Assembly: GCA_963837485.1 (NCBI GenBank)
Contig: CAWINP010000002.1
Span: 62,001 to 126,000 of the forward strand
Length of the DNA stretch: 64,000 nt
Reading direction: 5' to 3'
Origin: Solirubrobacter sp963837485
GTDB taxonomy: Bacteria; Actinomycetota; Thermoleophilia; Solirubrobacterales; Solirubrobacteraceae
The position numbers and the translations under genes were made by a program. A model generated the notes under the pieces. The model ran no database searches. It was not told where the DNA came from and saw only the letters and a list, made by a program, of their open reading frames with translations. Positions 51,496 to 61,284 of the stretch are shown in pieces (the first letter of the stretch is position 1; every line of letters starts with the position of its first letter).

Positions 51496-52370
51496 GCCGG
51501 CTCTCCTTGGGTTGCGAGGTATCCGGTGCCGCCTTGGCCGGCGAGCGAGCGCGCGGCGGCGGCGACGCCCGCGCTCGCGGCCTCGGCCACGCTCGCGCCG
51601 CGCGCGAGCTGGGCGGCGAGCGTGCCGGCGAACACGTCGCCGGCGCCGGTGGCGTCGACGAGCGCCTCGGCCGGCGCGGCGGGGATGTGCTCGGTGTGCG
51701 CGCCGTCGCGCACGAGCACACCGTCCGCGCCGCAGGTGACGGCGGCGGCCCGGGCGCCGAGGGCGAGGACCGTCTCCGCGGCCTGGAGTGGCGTGTCGCC
51801 GAGGGCGTCGCCCGGCCACGATGGCGTGACCACGCGCGCGTACGGCGCGATCGCCGCCAGCCGCTCGCGCGCCTTCGCGGCGCTCGTCAGCCGGGGGCGG
51901 AAGTTCGGGTCGTAGACGAGCAGCGGCGTCTGCTCCGCCGCGCGCTGCACGGCCGCCGCGGCGCTGTCGGAGATCGCCTGCGCGATGCCGCTGGCCAGCA
52001 GGACGCGATGCGCGGGCAGGCGGTCGAAGGGCGACAGCGTCGACGCCGCGCTGCCGCGTCGCACGTAGACGAACTCGCGCCCGCCGTCGAGGTCGGCGAC
52101 GGTGAAGTAGACGCCGTTGGGTGCGTCGACGCGCGCGACGAGCGACGTGTCGACGCCCAGCCGCTCGGCGTGGCGCAGCAGCGCGGCGCCGAGCTCGTCG
52201 TCGCCCACCTTGGTCAGCAACGCCACCGACGCGCCGGCGTCGGCCGCCGCGGCCGCCGCGTTGAGCGCGTCGCCGGAGAACGACAGCGTCGCCGGCGCGC
52301 CCGCGGCGAACGGCACCGGCGAGGAGACCTCCACGAGCACCTCGCCGATCACGAGCACATCAACGCTCAT
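51492..52370 (-). CDS. PfkB-family sugar kinase, probable 2-keto-3-deoxygluconate kinase
   Basis: 292 residues. Start MSVDVLVIGEVLVEVSSPVP, substrate-binding FSGDALNAAAAAADAGASVA, YDPNFRPRLTSAAKARERLA, and the catalytic signature ALVDATGAGDVFAGTLAAQL near residue 245. NFRP is typical of KDG kinases. It would phosphorylate the 2-keto-3-deoxy acid before the aldolase step. It overlaps the aldolase stop by 11 bp. Assignment to KDG rather than another ketose comes from the operon. Confidence 0.85.
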   Translation of the reverse strand: MSVDVLVIGEVLVEVSSPVPFAAGAPATLSFSGDALNAAAAAADAGASVALLTKVGDDELGAALLRHAERLGVDTSLVARVDAPNGVYFTVADLDGGREFVYVRRGSAASTLSPFDRLPAHRVLLASGIAQAISDSAAAAVQRAAEQTPLLVYDPNFRPRLTSAAKARERLAAIAPYARVVTPSWPGDALGDTPLQAAETVLALGARAAAVTCGADGVLVRDGAHTEHIPAAPAEALVDATGAGDVFAGTLAAQLARGASVAEAASAGVAAAARSLAGQGGTGYLATQGEPA

Positions 52371-52905
52371 CGGCCACGCGGAGGAGGTCGCCGCCGACCC
52401 CGATCGCCAGCGCCCCGGCCGCGACCCACTCGCCCGCTTGCGCGACGGCGAGGCCGCCGGTCGGGACGATCAGGGCGCCGGGCTCGAGCGCCAGCAGGTC
52501 GCGCAGGTAGGCGATCCCGCCGACGTGGGCGGGGAACAGCTTGGCCGGCCCGCGCGAGGCCGCGTCGAGCACCTCGCCGGGCGAGAAGCCGCCCTCGACG
52601 AACTCCACGCCGAGCCCGCGGGCCTCGGGCACCGGATGCGGGCTGACGAGGAAGTCGGCGCCGGCCGCGACCGCGGCTTCGGCGTGCGCCCGCGAGCGCA
52701 CCGTGCCGACACCCACGAGCGGGCCGCCCGGCACGCGCAGCTCCGCCACCAGCCGCTCCCACTCCGGGATCGACGTGGTGAGCTCGATCGCGCCGAGCCC
52801 CGCCTCGGCCAGCCGCGTCGCGTGCGCATGCGCCTCGCCCGCGGTCGCGGTCCGGATCACCGGCAGCACGCGGTCGCGCGTCAGCGCGTCGACCAGCGCG
52901 CTCAT
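52360..52905 (-). CDS. eda: KDPG/KHG-type aldolase
   Basis: 181 residues from ATG 52903-52905, slightly shorter than the usual 205-215. RDRVLPVIRTATAGEAHAHA at the start, IELTTSIPEWERLVAELR (Glu catalytic), LVGVGTVRSRAHAEAAVAAG, and the Schiff-base Lys in RGPAKLFPAHVGGIAYLRDL near residue 130. It cleaves 2-keto-3-deoxy-6-phosphogluconate (or a stereoisomer) to pyruvate and glyceraldehyde 3-phosphate. It is encoded between a GH38-like enzyme and the kinase. Confidence 0.9.
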   Translation of the reverse strand: MSALVDALTRDRVLPVIRTATAGEAHAHATRLAEAGLGAIELTTSIPEWERLVAELRVPGGPLVGVGTVRSRAHAEAAVAAGADFLVSPHPVPEARGLGVEFVEGGFSPGEVLDAASRGPAKLFPAHVGGIAYLRDLLALEPGALIVPTGGLAVAQAGEWVAAGALAIGVGGDLLRVADER

Positions 52906-55520
52906 TTCACCCGCAGAGTGACGAGCTCGCGGGCTCCGAGCGCGACCGTGACCGCGCCCCCTCCGCCCGCCGGCGCCGCGCCGCCGTTCCCGCCCAACGT
53001 CGACGTCCCCGCGACCCCCAGCGCCTCGCGGTCCTCTTCCAGCAGCGACGTCACGCGCACGGAGGCCGGAGCGGTCGCGAACCGCAGCGTCACGTCCCGG
53101 GCCTCGCCGCGCTGGTCGTGCAGCCGCACGACGATCCCGTCGCCGTCCTCGGCCGGCTTGAGCGTCAGCTCGACGCCGTCGTCGACGACGGACAGGAACG
53201 CGCCCTGCTGGTCGCCGCGCCGCAGCCAGTCGCGCAGCACCAGCGGCGGCGTCGCCGCGGCGGCGGCGAAGCGCGCGGCGGCCGCGTCGTCGCACGCGCC
53301 GGCGTGCGTCGTGAGCCGGTAGCGCAGCGGGATCTCTCCTTCCTGGAACGCGCGGAAGTTCACGCTCCAGTGGTTGTTGAGCGCCCACGAGTAGACCGCC
53401 GGGCCGTCGGCCTGCAGCGCGTAGGCGGCCCGCCCGGTGGTGATGCCGCCGAGCTGGGCCAGCGGCGCATCCAAAGGCGCCAGCGTCACTCCGCGCTCGC
53501 CGTCGGAGACGTCGACCCAGCGGCGCAGCGGGTACCAGTCGCGCACCGCCCCGTTGAGCTGGTCGGTGTCCGGCGTGCAGGCGACGCCGTTCAGATCCGC
53601 GCGGAACCGCGGCGCGCCCAGCGCGAACGGGAACGCGATGTAGACGGACTCCGGCTCGGGCTCGGCGCGCTTGTCGAGCGTCCAGTCGACGTGCAGCTCG
53701 CGGCGCCCGCTCTCCAGCGTGTAGCGGCAGACGGCGCCGCGCACGCCCTCGGCCTCAATCGCTACCGCGATCGACGCGCGGCCGCGTTCGATCGACGGCG
53801 AGCCGACCGTCACCCGCGTCGCCACGGCGCGCCGGAACCGCACCTCCGAAGGCCAGACGCCGAAGTCCCACTCCGAGAAGTTGTCGGCGAACAGCGCGCG
53901 CCGGTCGCCCTCGACGCGCTCGTAGACGTATTGGCCGAGCCGGTGGCCGTCCTGCTCGCCGGCGAAGTCGTACCCGAGGTCCATGTCGAGCCAGCTGCGA
54001 AGGCCGCCCGTCGCGGGGTCGACCTCGACGCGGTAGTGGGCGTTCTCAATCACGCCCGGCGCGACGGCGAGATCGTCGGCGGGCGGCCCGCCGTTGAAGC
54101 TCACCCACGCCCAGCCCATGGCGGGGAGCTCCGCCCGCGCGACGCGCACGTGCTCGAGGCTGCGCGCCCCGCCCCACGGCACGTCGCGCGGGAAGAACAT
54201 GTCGAGCATCCCGCGCGGGGCGCCGCCGTTGCGCACCTCCGGCTCCTCGACGAGCACGCTGCGCGGCTGGGGCAGCGTGTTGATCACCAGCCACTCGGTC
54301 GCACCACTGTCCGGGAACGCCTCGTCGTACGCGAGGTCGCCGAGGTTGAAGCGCGCCTCGGCGCCGGGCTCGCCCTCGCGCCGCGCGAGCGCGGTCGCGG
54401 CGCGCGCGAGCACGTCGTGCGTCTCCATCGCGGCGTCGTAGGCGTAGCCCGACTTGCGGTTCCACTGCGCCTTGGTGAACAGCGAGTCCGGGCGCGCGAC
54501 CGACGCGAACGCGCCCCACGTGTGCTCGTCGTAGAGCGACATCCGCTCGTAGAGCGCGTCGAGCCGGTCGGGATCGCCGGTGCCGGTCCAGGCGCAGATC
54601 GCCTCGGCGGCGGCCAGCAACTCGTGCGTCGTGCGGTTCAGGCCGGTCTCGTACGCGCTCGACGCAGCGCCGTCGGACCACCAGTCGGTCCAGTCGCCGC
54701 GCCACGTCGGCAGCTCGTGCGAGCGCAGGACGTCGCCGAACGCCGACGGCGTCGTGAGCACGATGCGCGGCGTCCGGCCCGCCGCGTTCCACTCGGCCAC
54801 GAAGTCGCTCACGCGCAGCTCTGGCGGCCCGTTGTCGACACGCATCGGATGCGTCGACTCGATGTAGAGGAAGTCGAACGGATAGCCGGGATCGGCGTCG
54901 ACGCGCGCGACCAGCGCGGCGAGGTCGCGCTCGACGTAGCGCGGGTCGGCGAGCTTGGCGACGCTGCGGCCGAACAGGTAGTGCAGACCGTTCCAGCACA
55001 GCAGCCGCCCGCCGGCCGGGCCCTCCCACCAGAACGCCCCGGGCAGCGGCTTCGGCGCACGCCCGCGCATCTGGTTGACGGCGAGCGTCAGCGTCTCGAC
55101 GCCGATCGCCGGCAGCAGGTCGGCGAACAGCCACGAGATGCCGTTGACGTCGTCCTGCATCGCGCTGCGGATCCGGATGCCGCGCTCGCGCAGCCGCCGC
55201 ACCGGCTGCAGGCTGCGCACCATCTGCTCGACGCCCAGCAGCGGCGTGAGGTTGTACTGCATCGCCGCGACGTCCATCGCGCCGCTGCGGTTGTGTTGCA
55301 CGAAGCGGTCGACGTCCCCGTGCGCCAGATAGCGCTCCAGCGGCCCGGTCACCTCGCACGTCCAGCGGAAGCGCGCGTCCTCCGGATAGTCCGCCGTCGC
55401 CTCGATCACGTCCATCGCCTGGTCGACGAACTCGGCGTGCTGGCGGAAGCAGACGTCCTGATGGTCGGTGAAGCCGATGTCGGTGTGCGTGTGGTTGGCG
55501 ACGTAGAGCGTCTCGATCAT
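52902..55520 (-). CDS. GH38-like alpha-mannosidase-family enzyme (paralog 1)
   Basis: 872 residues, no signal peptide, so cytoplasmic. The start YVANHTHTDIGFTDHQDVCF carries the H-x-H-x-D zinc motif of family 38 (residues 8-20). AMQDDVNGISWLFADLLPAI contains the likely nucleophile Asp near 130. YERMSLYDEHTWGAFASVAR and the C-terminal beta-domain with YSWALNNHWSVNFRAFQEGE follow. Family enzymes remove alpha-mannose or related residues with retention. It is clearly related to the second copy at 57614-60463 but diverged. Substrate is not known. Confidence 0.82.
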   Translation of the reverse strand: MIETLYVANHTHTDIGFTDHQDVCFRQHAEFVDQAMDVIEATADYPEDARFRWTCEVTGPLERYLAHGDVDRFVQHNRSGAMDVAAMQYNLTPLLGVEQMVRSLQPVRRLRERGIRIRSAMQDDVNGISWLFADLLPAIGVETLTLAVNQMRGRAPKPLPGAFWWEGPAGGRLLCWNGLHYLFGRSVAKLADPRYVERDLAALVARVDADPGYPFDFLYIESTHPMRVDNGPPELRVSDFVAEWNAAGRTPRIVLTTPSAFGDVLRSHELPTWRGDWTDWWSDGAASSAYETGLNRTTHELLAAAEAICAWTGTGDPDRLDALYERMSLYDEHTWGAFASVARPDSLFTKAQWNRKSGYAYDAAMETHDVLARAATALARREGEPGAEARFNLGDLAYDEAFPDSGATEWLVINTLPQPRSVLVEEPEVRNGGAPRGMLDMFFPRDVPWGGARSLEHVRVARAELPAMGWAWVSFNGGPPADDLAVAPGVIENAHYRVEVDPATGGLRSWLDMDLGYDFAGEQDGHRLGQYVYERVEGDRRALFADNFSEWDFGVWPSEVRFRRAVATRVTVGSPSIERGRASIAVAIEAEGVRGAVCRYTLESGRRELHVDWTLDKRAEPEPESVYIAFPFALGAPRFRADLNGVACTPDTDQLNGAVRDWYPLRRWVDVSDGERGVTLAPLDAPLAQLGGITTGRAAYALQADGPAVYSWALNNHWSVNFRAFQEGEIPLRYRLTTHAGACDDAAAARFAAAAATPPLVLRDWLRRGDQQGAFLSVVDDGVELTLKPAEDGDGIVVRLHDQRGEARDVTLRFATAPASVRVTSLLEEDREALGVAGTSTLGGNGGAAPAGGGGAVTVALGARELVTLRVK

Positions 55521-56737
55521 GGCCGCGCCCAGTTCTCGTTCGGGACCAGGGCGAACCAGTCCGGCCGGCCCGGGTCGCGGTCGTACGGGTAGTTGCCGAG
55601 CTCCTCGTACAGCGCCGCGTACTCGGCGAGCTTGTCGCGGTCGAGCCGGACGCCGAGTCCGGGGCCGTCGGGCACCGCGATCGAGCCGTCCTCGTACGGC
55701 AGCTTGCCGCCCTCGATGACGTCGTCCGCGAGGTGGTGATAGTGCGCGTCGGCGCTGTACTGGCTGCCTCCGAGCACGGCGCCGAGGTGCAGCATCGTCG
55801 CGAGCTGGATCCCCAGCTCGCCTGAGGAGTGCACGCCGACGCCGAGCTGGAACGCGTCGCACACCGTCGCCGCCTGCAGCGCCGGCCGGATGCCGCCCCA
55901 GAACGTCGTGTCGAGCAGCACGACGTCGACCGCGCGGTGCAGCACGTTGCCGGCGAGCTGCTCCATCGAGGTCACGACCGTGTTGGTCGCGATCCGCAGG
56001 TCGACCGCCTCGCGCACCTGGCGCAGCCCGTTCAGGCCCCAGGTCGGGTCCTCGTAGTAGTCGTTGCGCAGCGGCTCGATCGCCTTGCCGAAGCGGATCG
56101 CCTGCTTGACGTCGAGCGCGGCGTTGGGGTCGTAGCGCAGGTCGTCGTCCGGGAACGCGGCGCCGAGCGCCTGGTAGCACTCGAGCTCGTAGTCCGGCGG
56201 GAAGACGCCGCCTTTGAGCTTGTGCGAGCTGAAGCCGTGGCGGCGCTTGAGCTCGGTCGCGTGGCGGACGAGCTGATCGGCGGTGCGGACCTCGCCGTTG
56301 CCGTCGTGCTCGTTCGCGTAGCGGAAGAACAGGTAGCTGGCGAACGCGATGCGGTCGCGCAGCTTGCCGCCGAGCAGGTCGTGGACGGGGACGCCGAGCG
56401 CCTGGCCGATGATGTCCAGGCACGCGAACTCGATCGCCGCGTGGACCTGGACGCGGTTGTTGTACAGCGAGGCGGTCGGGTTGCAGAGCTTGAACCACAG
56501 CGCCGAGAGGTCGAACGCGTTGTGGCCGGTCACGTGACCGCGCAGGCCCTCGACCGCCATGCGCGCGCTCTCGCCGCCGCCGCCGAGCTCGCCGAGGCCG
56601 ATGATCCCATCGGTCGTCTCAACCTCGACCACGGTGCGCACGAAGCGGCCCCAGTGGGCGCCGTTGCTGTGGCGCAACGGCGCCTCGAGCGGCACCGTCA
56701 CCGTCGTCGCTCTCAGGTCACCGATGATCAGTCGCAT
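55517..56737 (-). CDS. Enolase-superfamily acid-sugar dehydratase (glucarate-dehydratase-like)
   Basis: 406 residues. The GlucD-type base motif is GFSSHKLKGGVFPPDYELEC (K-x-K, about 170). Metal ligands appear in LRYDPNAALDVKQAI, NDYYEDPTWGLNGLRQV and RIATNTVVTSMEQL, and the His base in GVGVHSSGELGIQLATM near 298. It would dehydrate an aldonic or aldaric acid to the 2-keto-3-deoxy acid. Kinase and aldolase downstream favour an aldonate. It overlaps the epimerase-like gene by 20 bp and the GH38 gene by 4 bp. Confidence 0.87.
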   Translation of the reverse strand: MRLIIGDLRATTVTVPLEAPLRHSNGAHWGRFVRTVVEVETTDGIIGLGELGGGGESARMAVEGLRGHVTGHNAFDLSALWFKLCNPTASLYNNRVQVHAAIEFACLDIIGQALGVPVHDLLGGKLRDRIAFASYLFFRYANEHDGNGEVRTADQLVRHATELKRRHGFSSHKLKGGVFPPDYELECYQALGAAFPDDDLRYDPNAALDVKQAIRFGKAIEPLRNDYYEDPTWGLNGLRQVREAVDLRIATNTVVTSMEQLAGNVLHRAVDVVLLDTTFWGGIRPALQAATVCDAFQLGVGVHSSGELGIQLATMLHLGAVLGGSQYSADAHYHHLADDVIEGGKLPYEDGSIAVPDGPGLGVRLDRDKLAEYAALYEELGNYPYDRDPGRPDWFALVPNENWARP

Positions 56738-57617
56738 GCGTTCCTTCCAGCACGGTCGCGGTCAAGTCGAAGTCGCGCGCCTCGCGGGCCGCCAGGCGCA
56801 GCGCGGTCCCGTTGCGGGCGGCCTCGGCGAGGCCGCCGGTGGGCCGTGAGCTGAACGGCTCCAGGCCGACGGTCCGCAGACGGCCCCACCATGGATAGGC
56901 GCTCGTGCCGCCGTGCTCCTGCCAGACCCAGAGGTACGGCATCGTGCGCGCGTCCCAGTTCACCCGCAGGCCGATCCGGTCGTCGCCGATCGTGTAGCTG
57001 TCGAGCCCCTCGAGGTAGTCGATCGAGGCCGGCTGCCCGAGCTCGACGGGCACGTCGGCCGTCGTGCGCTCGCTCAGGAACGGCGGGCCGAACGCGAGGT
57101 GATGGCCCCACATCGCGTCCACCTCGACGTCGCTCTCGTTGACGAGCGTCTCGCTCACGCGCAGCGCGGCCGTCTCGCGGTCGAGCGAGAGGCGCTTGGT
57201 CAGCCGCAGCGGGACGGTGCGCAGCGCGATCTCGAACGCGGCGGTGACGCCGTCGGGGTCGTCGCGCTCGATCGCGTGGTCCCACGGCACGAGCGAGATC
57301 TCGCCGTGCTGGCCGTACGTCGCGCCCGCGTGCGTCCCGGGGACGCCGCCGTTGGGCAGCACCTCCTGCCAGCCGCCGGGGTAGTGGTCCATGAACGCGT
57401 CGCCCTGGTCGGTCCGCGGCTCCCGCACGCCGCCGGGGCTGACCGGCGCGAAGTCGACGTCGAGCGGCTTGTAGCCGAACTCGACGATGTCGGTGCCCTT
57501 GCCGGCGAGGACGGTGACGCGCAGCTTCGCGTTCTCGAGCACGACGGCGTCGATGCCGTAATGGATCGTCTCGTGCACCCGCGCGCCCCAGTTGCGCTGT
57601 CGGCGGTGGCGCCTCAT
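56718..57617 (-). CDS. DUF4432 / aldose-1-epimerase-like protein
   Basis: 299 residues from ATG 57615-57617. A basic start is followed by IDAVVLENAKLRVTVLAGKG, TDIVEFGYKPLDVDFAPVSP, GGWQEVLPNGGVPGTHAGAT and VDAMWGHHLAFGPPFLSERT, then a WVWQEHGGTSAYPWWGRLR segment. These match the galactose-mutarotase-like DUF4432 fold. It may interconvert anomers of the released sugar ahead of the dehydrogenase. Overlaps the second GH38 gene by 4 bp (ATGA). Confidence 0.8.
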   Translation of the reverse strand: MRRHRRQRNWGARVHETIHYGIDAVVLENAKLRVTVLAGKGTDIVEFGYKPLDVDFAPVSPGGVREPRTDQGDAFMDHYPGGWQEVLPNGGVPGTHAGATYGQHGEISLVPWDHAIERDDPDGVTAAFEIALRTVPLRLTKRLSLDRETAALRVSETLVNESDVEVDAMWGHHLAFGPPFLSERTTADVPVELGQPASIDYLEGLDSYTIGDDRIGLRVNWDARTMPYLWVWQEHGGTSAYPWWGRLRTVGLEPFSSRPTGGLAEAARNGTALRLAAREARDFDLTATVLEGTHATDHR

Positions 57618-60463
57618 GCGAGCGCGATGGTGAGGAGCTCGCCGGGGAGGATGCGCGTGGTGTCGCGCGGGCGTCCGAGGTGGTCGCCGACGGTGCCCGC
57701 GTCGACGCCGAGCTCGACCGGCTCCTCCGCGCGAGAGTGGACCAGCGCCACGAAGCCCGCGCCGATCGCGATCAGCTCGACGCCCTCCGGCAGGGTGCAG
57801 AGCGTCCCGCGCTCGGGCAGCTTCCCGTCGCTCGCGCGCGGCGAGGACAGCACGCCGGCGAGCGCCGGCGACGCGTCGCCGACCGCGTAGCGGAGCTCGA
57901 CCTCGCCGCCCTGCGACTGCGGGAAGTTCGTGTCCCAGCCGTTGTTCATCGCCCACGAGAAGACCGTTGCCGGCTCGCCGTGCGTGGTCGCCGGAAACGG
58001 CGCGTACGGGAGCCGGATCGAGCCGACCTGGACCAGCGGCGCGTCGAACGTGGCGAGCACCGCGTCGCCGACCGCGACCCAGTCGCGGATCGCGCGCATG
58101 TGGTGCGCCGAGCCGGGGACCTCCGGGTCGCCCTCGGCGTGCACGCCGCCGGTGATCTCGTAGCGCACGGCCGCCCCTTCGCGGGCGAACGGGAACGCGA
58201 AGAACACCGCCTCTTTGTCGGTGGTGGCGACCTTGTCGACCACGTTGGCGATCTCCAACCGGCCGGCACCGTGCACGAGCCGGTAGGTGACCGTCAGGCC
58301 GTGCGCCCCGGGTGCGCGCAGGCGGATCGTCGCGCGCTCCTCGAGCGCGCTGCTCGTGCGCTCGATCAGCACGCCGTCGCCGGCGACCTCGCGCCCGGCC
58401 AGCAGCCACAGGCCGGCGGACCCAATCCGGCTCGAGAGGTGGTTGACGCGGGCCGCCGTGGAATAGCGGTCGTAGACGTACTGGTTGAAGCCGAACGCGC
58501 TGCCGGCGTTGACGAGGTCGCCGAAGGCCGTGATGGTGCCGCTGCGGACGTCGAGCCGCGCGTCGTCGAGCGCGGCCGGGTCGCCGGGAACCGCTGCGGG
58601 GACGCCGGCGCGGTCGCCGGCGATCGCGTAGCGGGCGAAGCCGCGCGGCGGCACATCTTGCGCCAGGAAGCGCAGCCGCTGCCCACGCGGGCGGTAGTCG
58701 GCGTGCGGCTGGGGCGCGAGCTCGCACGGGACGCGCTCGCCGCGCGCGACATCGACGACCGCGAGCGCGTTCGTGACCGGCACGCGCGTCTCGGGGACGA
58801 ACAGCTCGACGGCGTCGGTGCGCGGGCGGCCGCCGGGGTTGAACACGAGCACGCCTGCGAGCGCGCCGGCGGGCCGCGGCACGTGCGCGGCGAGCCGGGC
58901 GCGGCCGGACTCCAGCAGCGCGTCCACCGCCTCGCCCGCCGCGTAGGCGCGCTCGGCCTTCCAGCGCCACTGCAGCGCGCCCGCGTCCATGTGCTCGAGC
59001 CGGTCGCGCCACGGGTTCGCCGAGCCCCACGTGTGCTCGTCGAAGAGCGCGAGCTCCTCGTAGGCGCGCTCCACGTCGGCGGGCCAGGCGGCACGCGGCG
59101 TGGCCGCCGGGGCGTCCGCGCCGCCGGAGCCGACGCCGCTCGCGCCATCGAGCGCGTCCGCCCACGCGTGCAGCGTCTGCGCGGTGCGGATGCCCCGCTG
59201 CGCGCGGCGCGCCACCGCGACCTCGCGGGCCGCCGAGCCGATCCCGTCGGCCCACCAGTCGGCCCAGTCGCCCTCGTAGGTCTCGATCGCGTCGCCGAGC
59301 CGCTCCTCGGCGGCCTCGAAGAAGTCGCGGTTGGTCGCCATCCGCAGCCGCGGGTAGGTCCAGTTCGCGTTCCACTCGCGCACGATCTCCGCGGGCACCG
59401 CGCTCGGTGCCGCGTTGTCGGCGAACGCGCTCTGCACGCGCAGGTGCAGCAGCTCGTGCTCCTGCGGCGCGCGGGTGAGCTCGGTGCCGGCGGCGATCCC
59501 GGTCAGCCAGCCCGTGGTGCCGGCGCCGTATGGGTATGGGCGGGTCGCGAGTGCGTGCAGGTAGGCCGGGAGATGCTCGAGCGTCTGCTCGTAGCTCTCC
59601 GCGAGGCCGACCAGGTTGCCCTCCATGTACGCGATCCCATGCGGGCTGTCGGTGTGCCACACCAGCAGCCGGCGTCCGCTCGGCGCGCGCCAGCGGAACG
59701 GGCGCCGCAGCGACTGGCCGCCGTTCAGATACGGAACCGAGCGCCCGGCATAGTTGTGCGCGACCGAGAGGTACTTCACGTCCGCCGCGGCGAGCAGCTC
59801 GCACAGCGCGAGCGTGATGCCCGGCACGTCGGTCTGCATCGCGCTGACGATCTCGACCCCATGGCGCTCGCGCAGCGCCTGGGCAGGCCGCAGCGTGCGC
59901 GCGAGCTCGTCCAGCGAGTACGCCTCGGTGTGCATCGTGAACGGCAGCGCGCAGACCTCGATCCGCCGCTCGCGCACGCGGGCCAGGAACGCCTCGCGGT
60001 CGGCGGCCGGCCGCGAGACCAGCCAGCGCGTCAGCGGCAGGTTCGCCTCCACGTTCCAGCGGAACCCGTCGTCCTGCGTCGCCAGGTCCAACGCGGCGTC
60101 GAGGTACTCCAGGTGCTGGGCGAGCACGCGCGCCTGCGGGTCGGTGTAGCCGATGTCGAGGTGGGAGTGGTGGATGACCGAGACCTCCCACTTGCGCTGC
60201 GGCGCCAGCGTGACGTACCGCGGCTCGCCGCGCAGATCGACGGTGAACGAGCGCGGCGCGTCGAGCTCAGGGACGAACAGCAGTCCCGCGTCCTCGCGGC
60301 GGTCGAGCACCGTGCCGCCGTGGGCGATCGCCGCCGGGCCGGACACCCACACGGCCTGGCGCCCGTCCCGGAACAGCGGCAGCCCGCAGATATCGCCGCG
60401 GTACTCCGCCAGGTCCGCACGCGGCCGTGCATCGTGCGGGGGGTCAGCGATCGCGCGCGTCAT
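57614..60463 (-). CDS. GH38-like alpha-mannosidase-family enzyme (paralog 2)
   Basis: 949 residues from ATG 60461-60463, with about 85 extra N-terminal residues compared with paralog 1 (a small beta-domain ending PRYVTLAPQRKWEVSVIHHS). The zinc motif HHSHLDIGYTDPQARVLAQH starts near 88, nucleophile-region AMQTDVPGITLALCELLAAA near 190, and YEGDWADWWADGIGSAAREV, LFDEHTWGSANPWRDRLEHM and FSWAMNNGWDTNFPQSQGGE are shared in outline with paralog 1. No signal peptide. It overlaps the permease gene upstream by 4 bp. Confidence 0.82.
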   Translation of the reverse strand: MTRAIADPPHDARPRADLAEYRGDICGLPLFRDGRQAVWVSGPAAIAHGGTVLDRREDAGLLFVPELDAPRSFTVDLRGEPRYVTLAPQRKWEVSVIHHSHLDIGYTDPQARVLAQHLEYLDAALDLATQDDGFRWNVEANLPLTRWLVSRPAADREAFLARVRERRIEVCALPFTMHTEAYSLDELARTLRPAQALRERHGVEIVSAMQTDVPGITLALCELLAAADVKYLSVAHNYAGRSVPYLNGGQSLRRPFRWRAPSGRRLLVWHTDSPHGIAYMEGNLVGLAESYEQTLEHLPAYLHALATRPYPYGAGTTGWLTGIAAGTELTRAPQEHELLHLRVQSAFADNAAPSAVPAEIVREWNANWTYPRLRMATNRDFFEAAEERLGDAIETYEGDWADWWADGIGSAAREVAVARRAQRGIRTAQTLHAWADALDGASGVGSGGADAPAATPRAAWPADVERAYEELALFDEHTWGSANPWRDRLEHMDAGALQWRWKAERAYAAGEAVDALLESGRARLAAHVPRPAGALAGVLVFNPGGRPRTDAVELFVPETRVPVTNALAVVDVARGERVPCELAPQPHADYRPRGQRLRFLAQDVPPRGFARYAIAGDRAGVPAAVPGDPAALDDARLDVRSGTITAFGDLVNAGSAFGFNQYVYDRYSTAARVNHLSSRIGSAGLWLLAGREVAGDGVLIERTSSALEERATIRLRAPGAHGLTVTYRLVHGAGRLEIANVVDKVATTDKEAVFFAFPFAREGAAVRYEITGGVHAEGDPEVPGSAHHMRAIRDWVAVGDAVLATFDAPLVQVGSIRLPYAPFPATTHGEPATVFSWAMNNGWDTNFPQSQGGEVELRYAVGDASPALAGVLSSPRASDGKLPERGTLCTLPEGVELIAIGAGFVALVHSRAEEPVELGVDAGTVGDHLGRPRDTTRILPGELLTIALA

Positions 60464-61284
60464 GCCTCGCGCCCCGCGGTCGTCAGCGTGAGGCCGCTCA
60501 GCAGGTAGCGGCCGAGCAGCAGGAACAGCGCGATCGTCGGCAGTGAGCCGATCAGCGTGCCGGCCATGACCACCGGCGGCCCGACCGTCGAGCCCTGCCC
60601 CTGCAGGGCGGCAAGGCTCGGCATCACCGGGCGGATGCCGTCGGACGTCGTCAGCACGAGGCCGAACATGAAGTCGTTCCAGATCCAGGTGAACTGGAAC
60701 AGGATCAGGACGGCGACCGGGCCGCGCGCCAGCGGCATGAAGATCCGCCACAGGACCGTCCAGCTGCGCGCGCCGTCGAGCCGCGCCGCCTCCTCGATCT
60801 CGCGTGCGATGGTCGAGAAGAACCCGCGCATGACGAACAGGCAGAACGGCGTCGCGATCGCCGAGTAGAACAGCGCCATCCCGAGCCAGGTGTCATACAG
60901 CCCGGTGTCGGTGTACATCTTGAACAGCGGGATCAGGTACATCTGGAACGGAAACAGCGTCCCGCTGAACACCAGCAGGAACCACCAGAACTTGCCGCGG
61001 ATCTCCAGCCGCGTGACGGCGTACGCGCCGAGCGCTCCGCAGAAGATGGCGACGACCGCGCCAACCGCGCCGTAGCTGAGGCTCGCGAGGAAGCCGGGGC
61101 CGAGGCCGGCGCTCTGCCACGCCTGCTTGAGATTGTCGAACAGGTGTGTCGGATCGCTCGGCAGCGCCCACTGCGACCTGCTGGCGTACTCATCGAAGGA
61201 CTTCATCGGCGTGATCACCAGCAGCGCGATCGGAACGATCCACGCGGCGGCCAGCGCCCACACTCCCACCTTGGTGAATCTCAC
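60460..61284 (-). CDS. Carbohydrate ABC transporter permease (MalG type)
   Basis: 274 residues from GTG 61282-61284. Six helices, the first KVGVWALAAAWIVPIALLVI, and the EAA loop EIEEAARLDGARSWTVLWRI near 180. FPFQMYLIPLFKMYTDTGLY and FQFTWIWNDFMFGLVLTTSD are typical of sugar permeases of the CUT1 class. With the upstream permease it forms the channel. No ATPase gene is in the window part of the operon; these systems often share one MsiK-like ATPase encoded elsewhere. Confidence 0.92.
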   Translation of the reverse strand: MRFTKVGVWALAAAWIVPIALLVITPMKSFDEYASRSQWALPSDPTHLFDNLKQAWQSAGLGPGFLASLSYGAVGAVVAIFCGALGAYAVTRLEIRGKFWWFLLVFSGTLFPFQMYLIPLFKMYTDTGLYDTWLGMALFYSAIATPFCLFVMRGFFSTIAREIEEAARLDGARSWTVLWRIFMPLARGPVAVLILFQFTWIWNDFMFGLVLTTSDGIRPVMPSLAALQGQGSTVGPPVVMAGTLIGSLPTIALFLLLGRYLLSGLTLTTAGREA

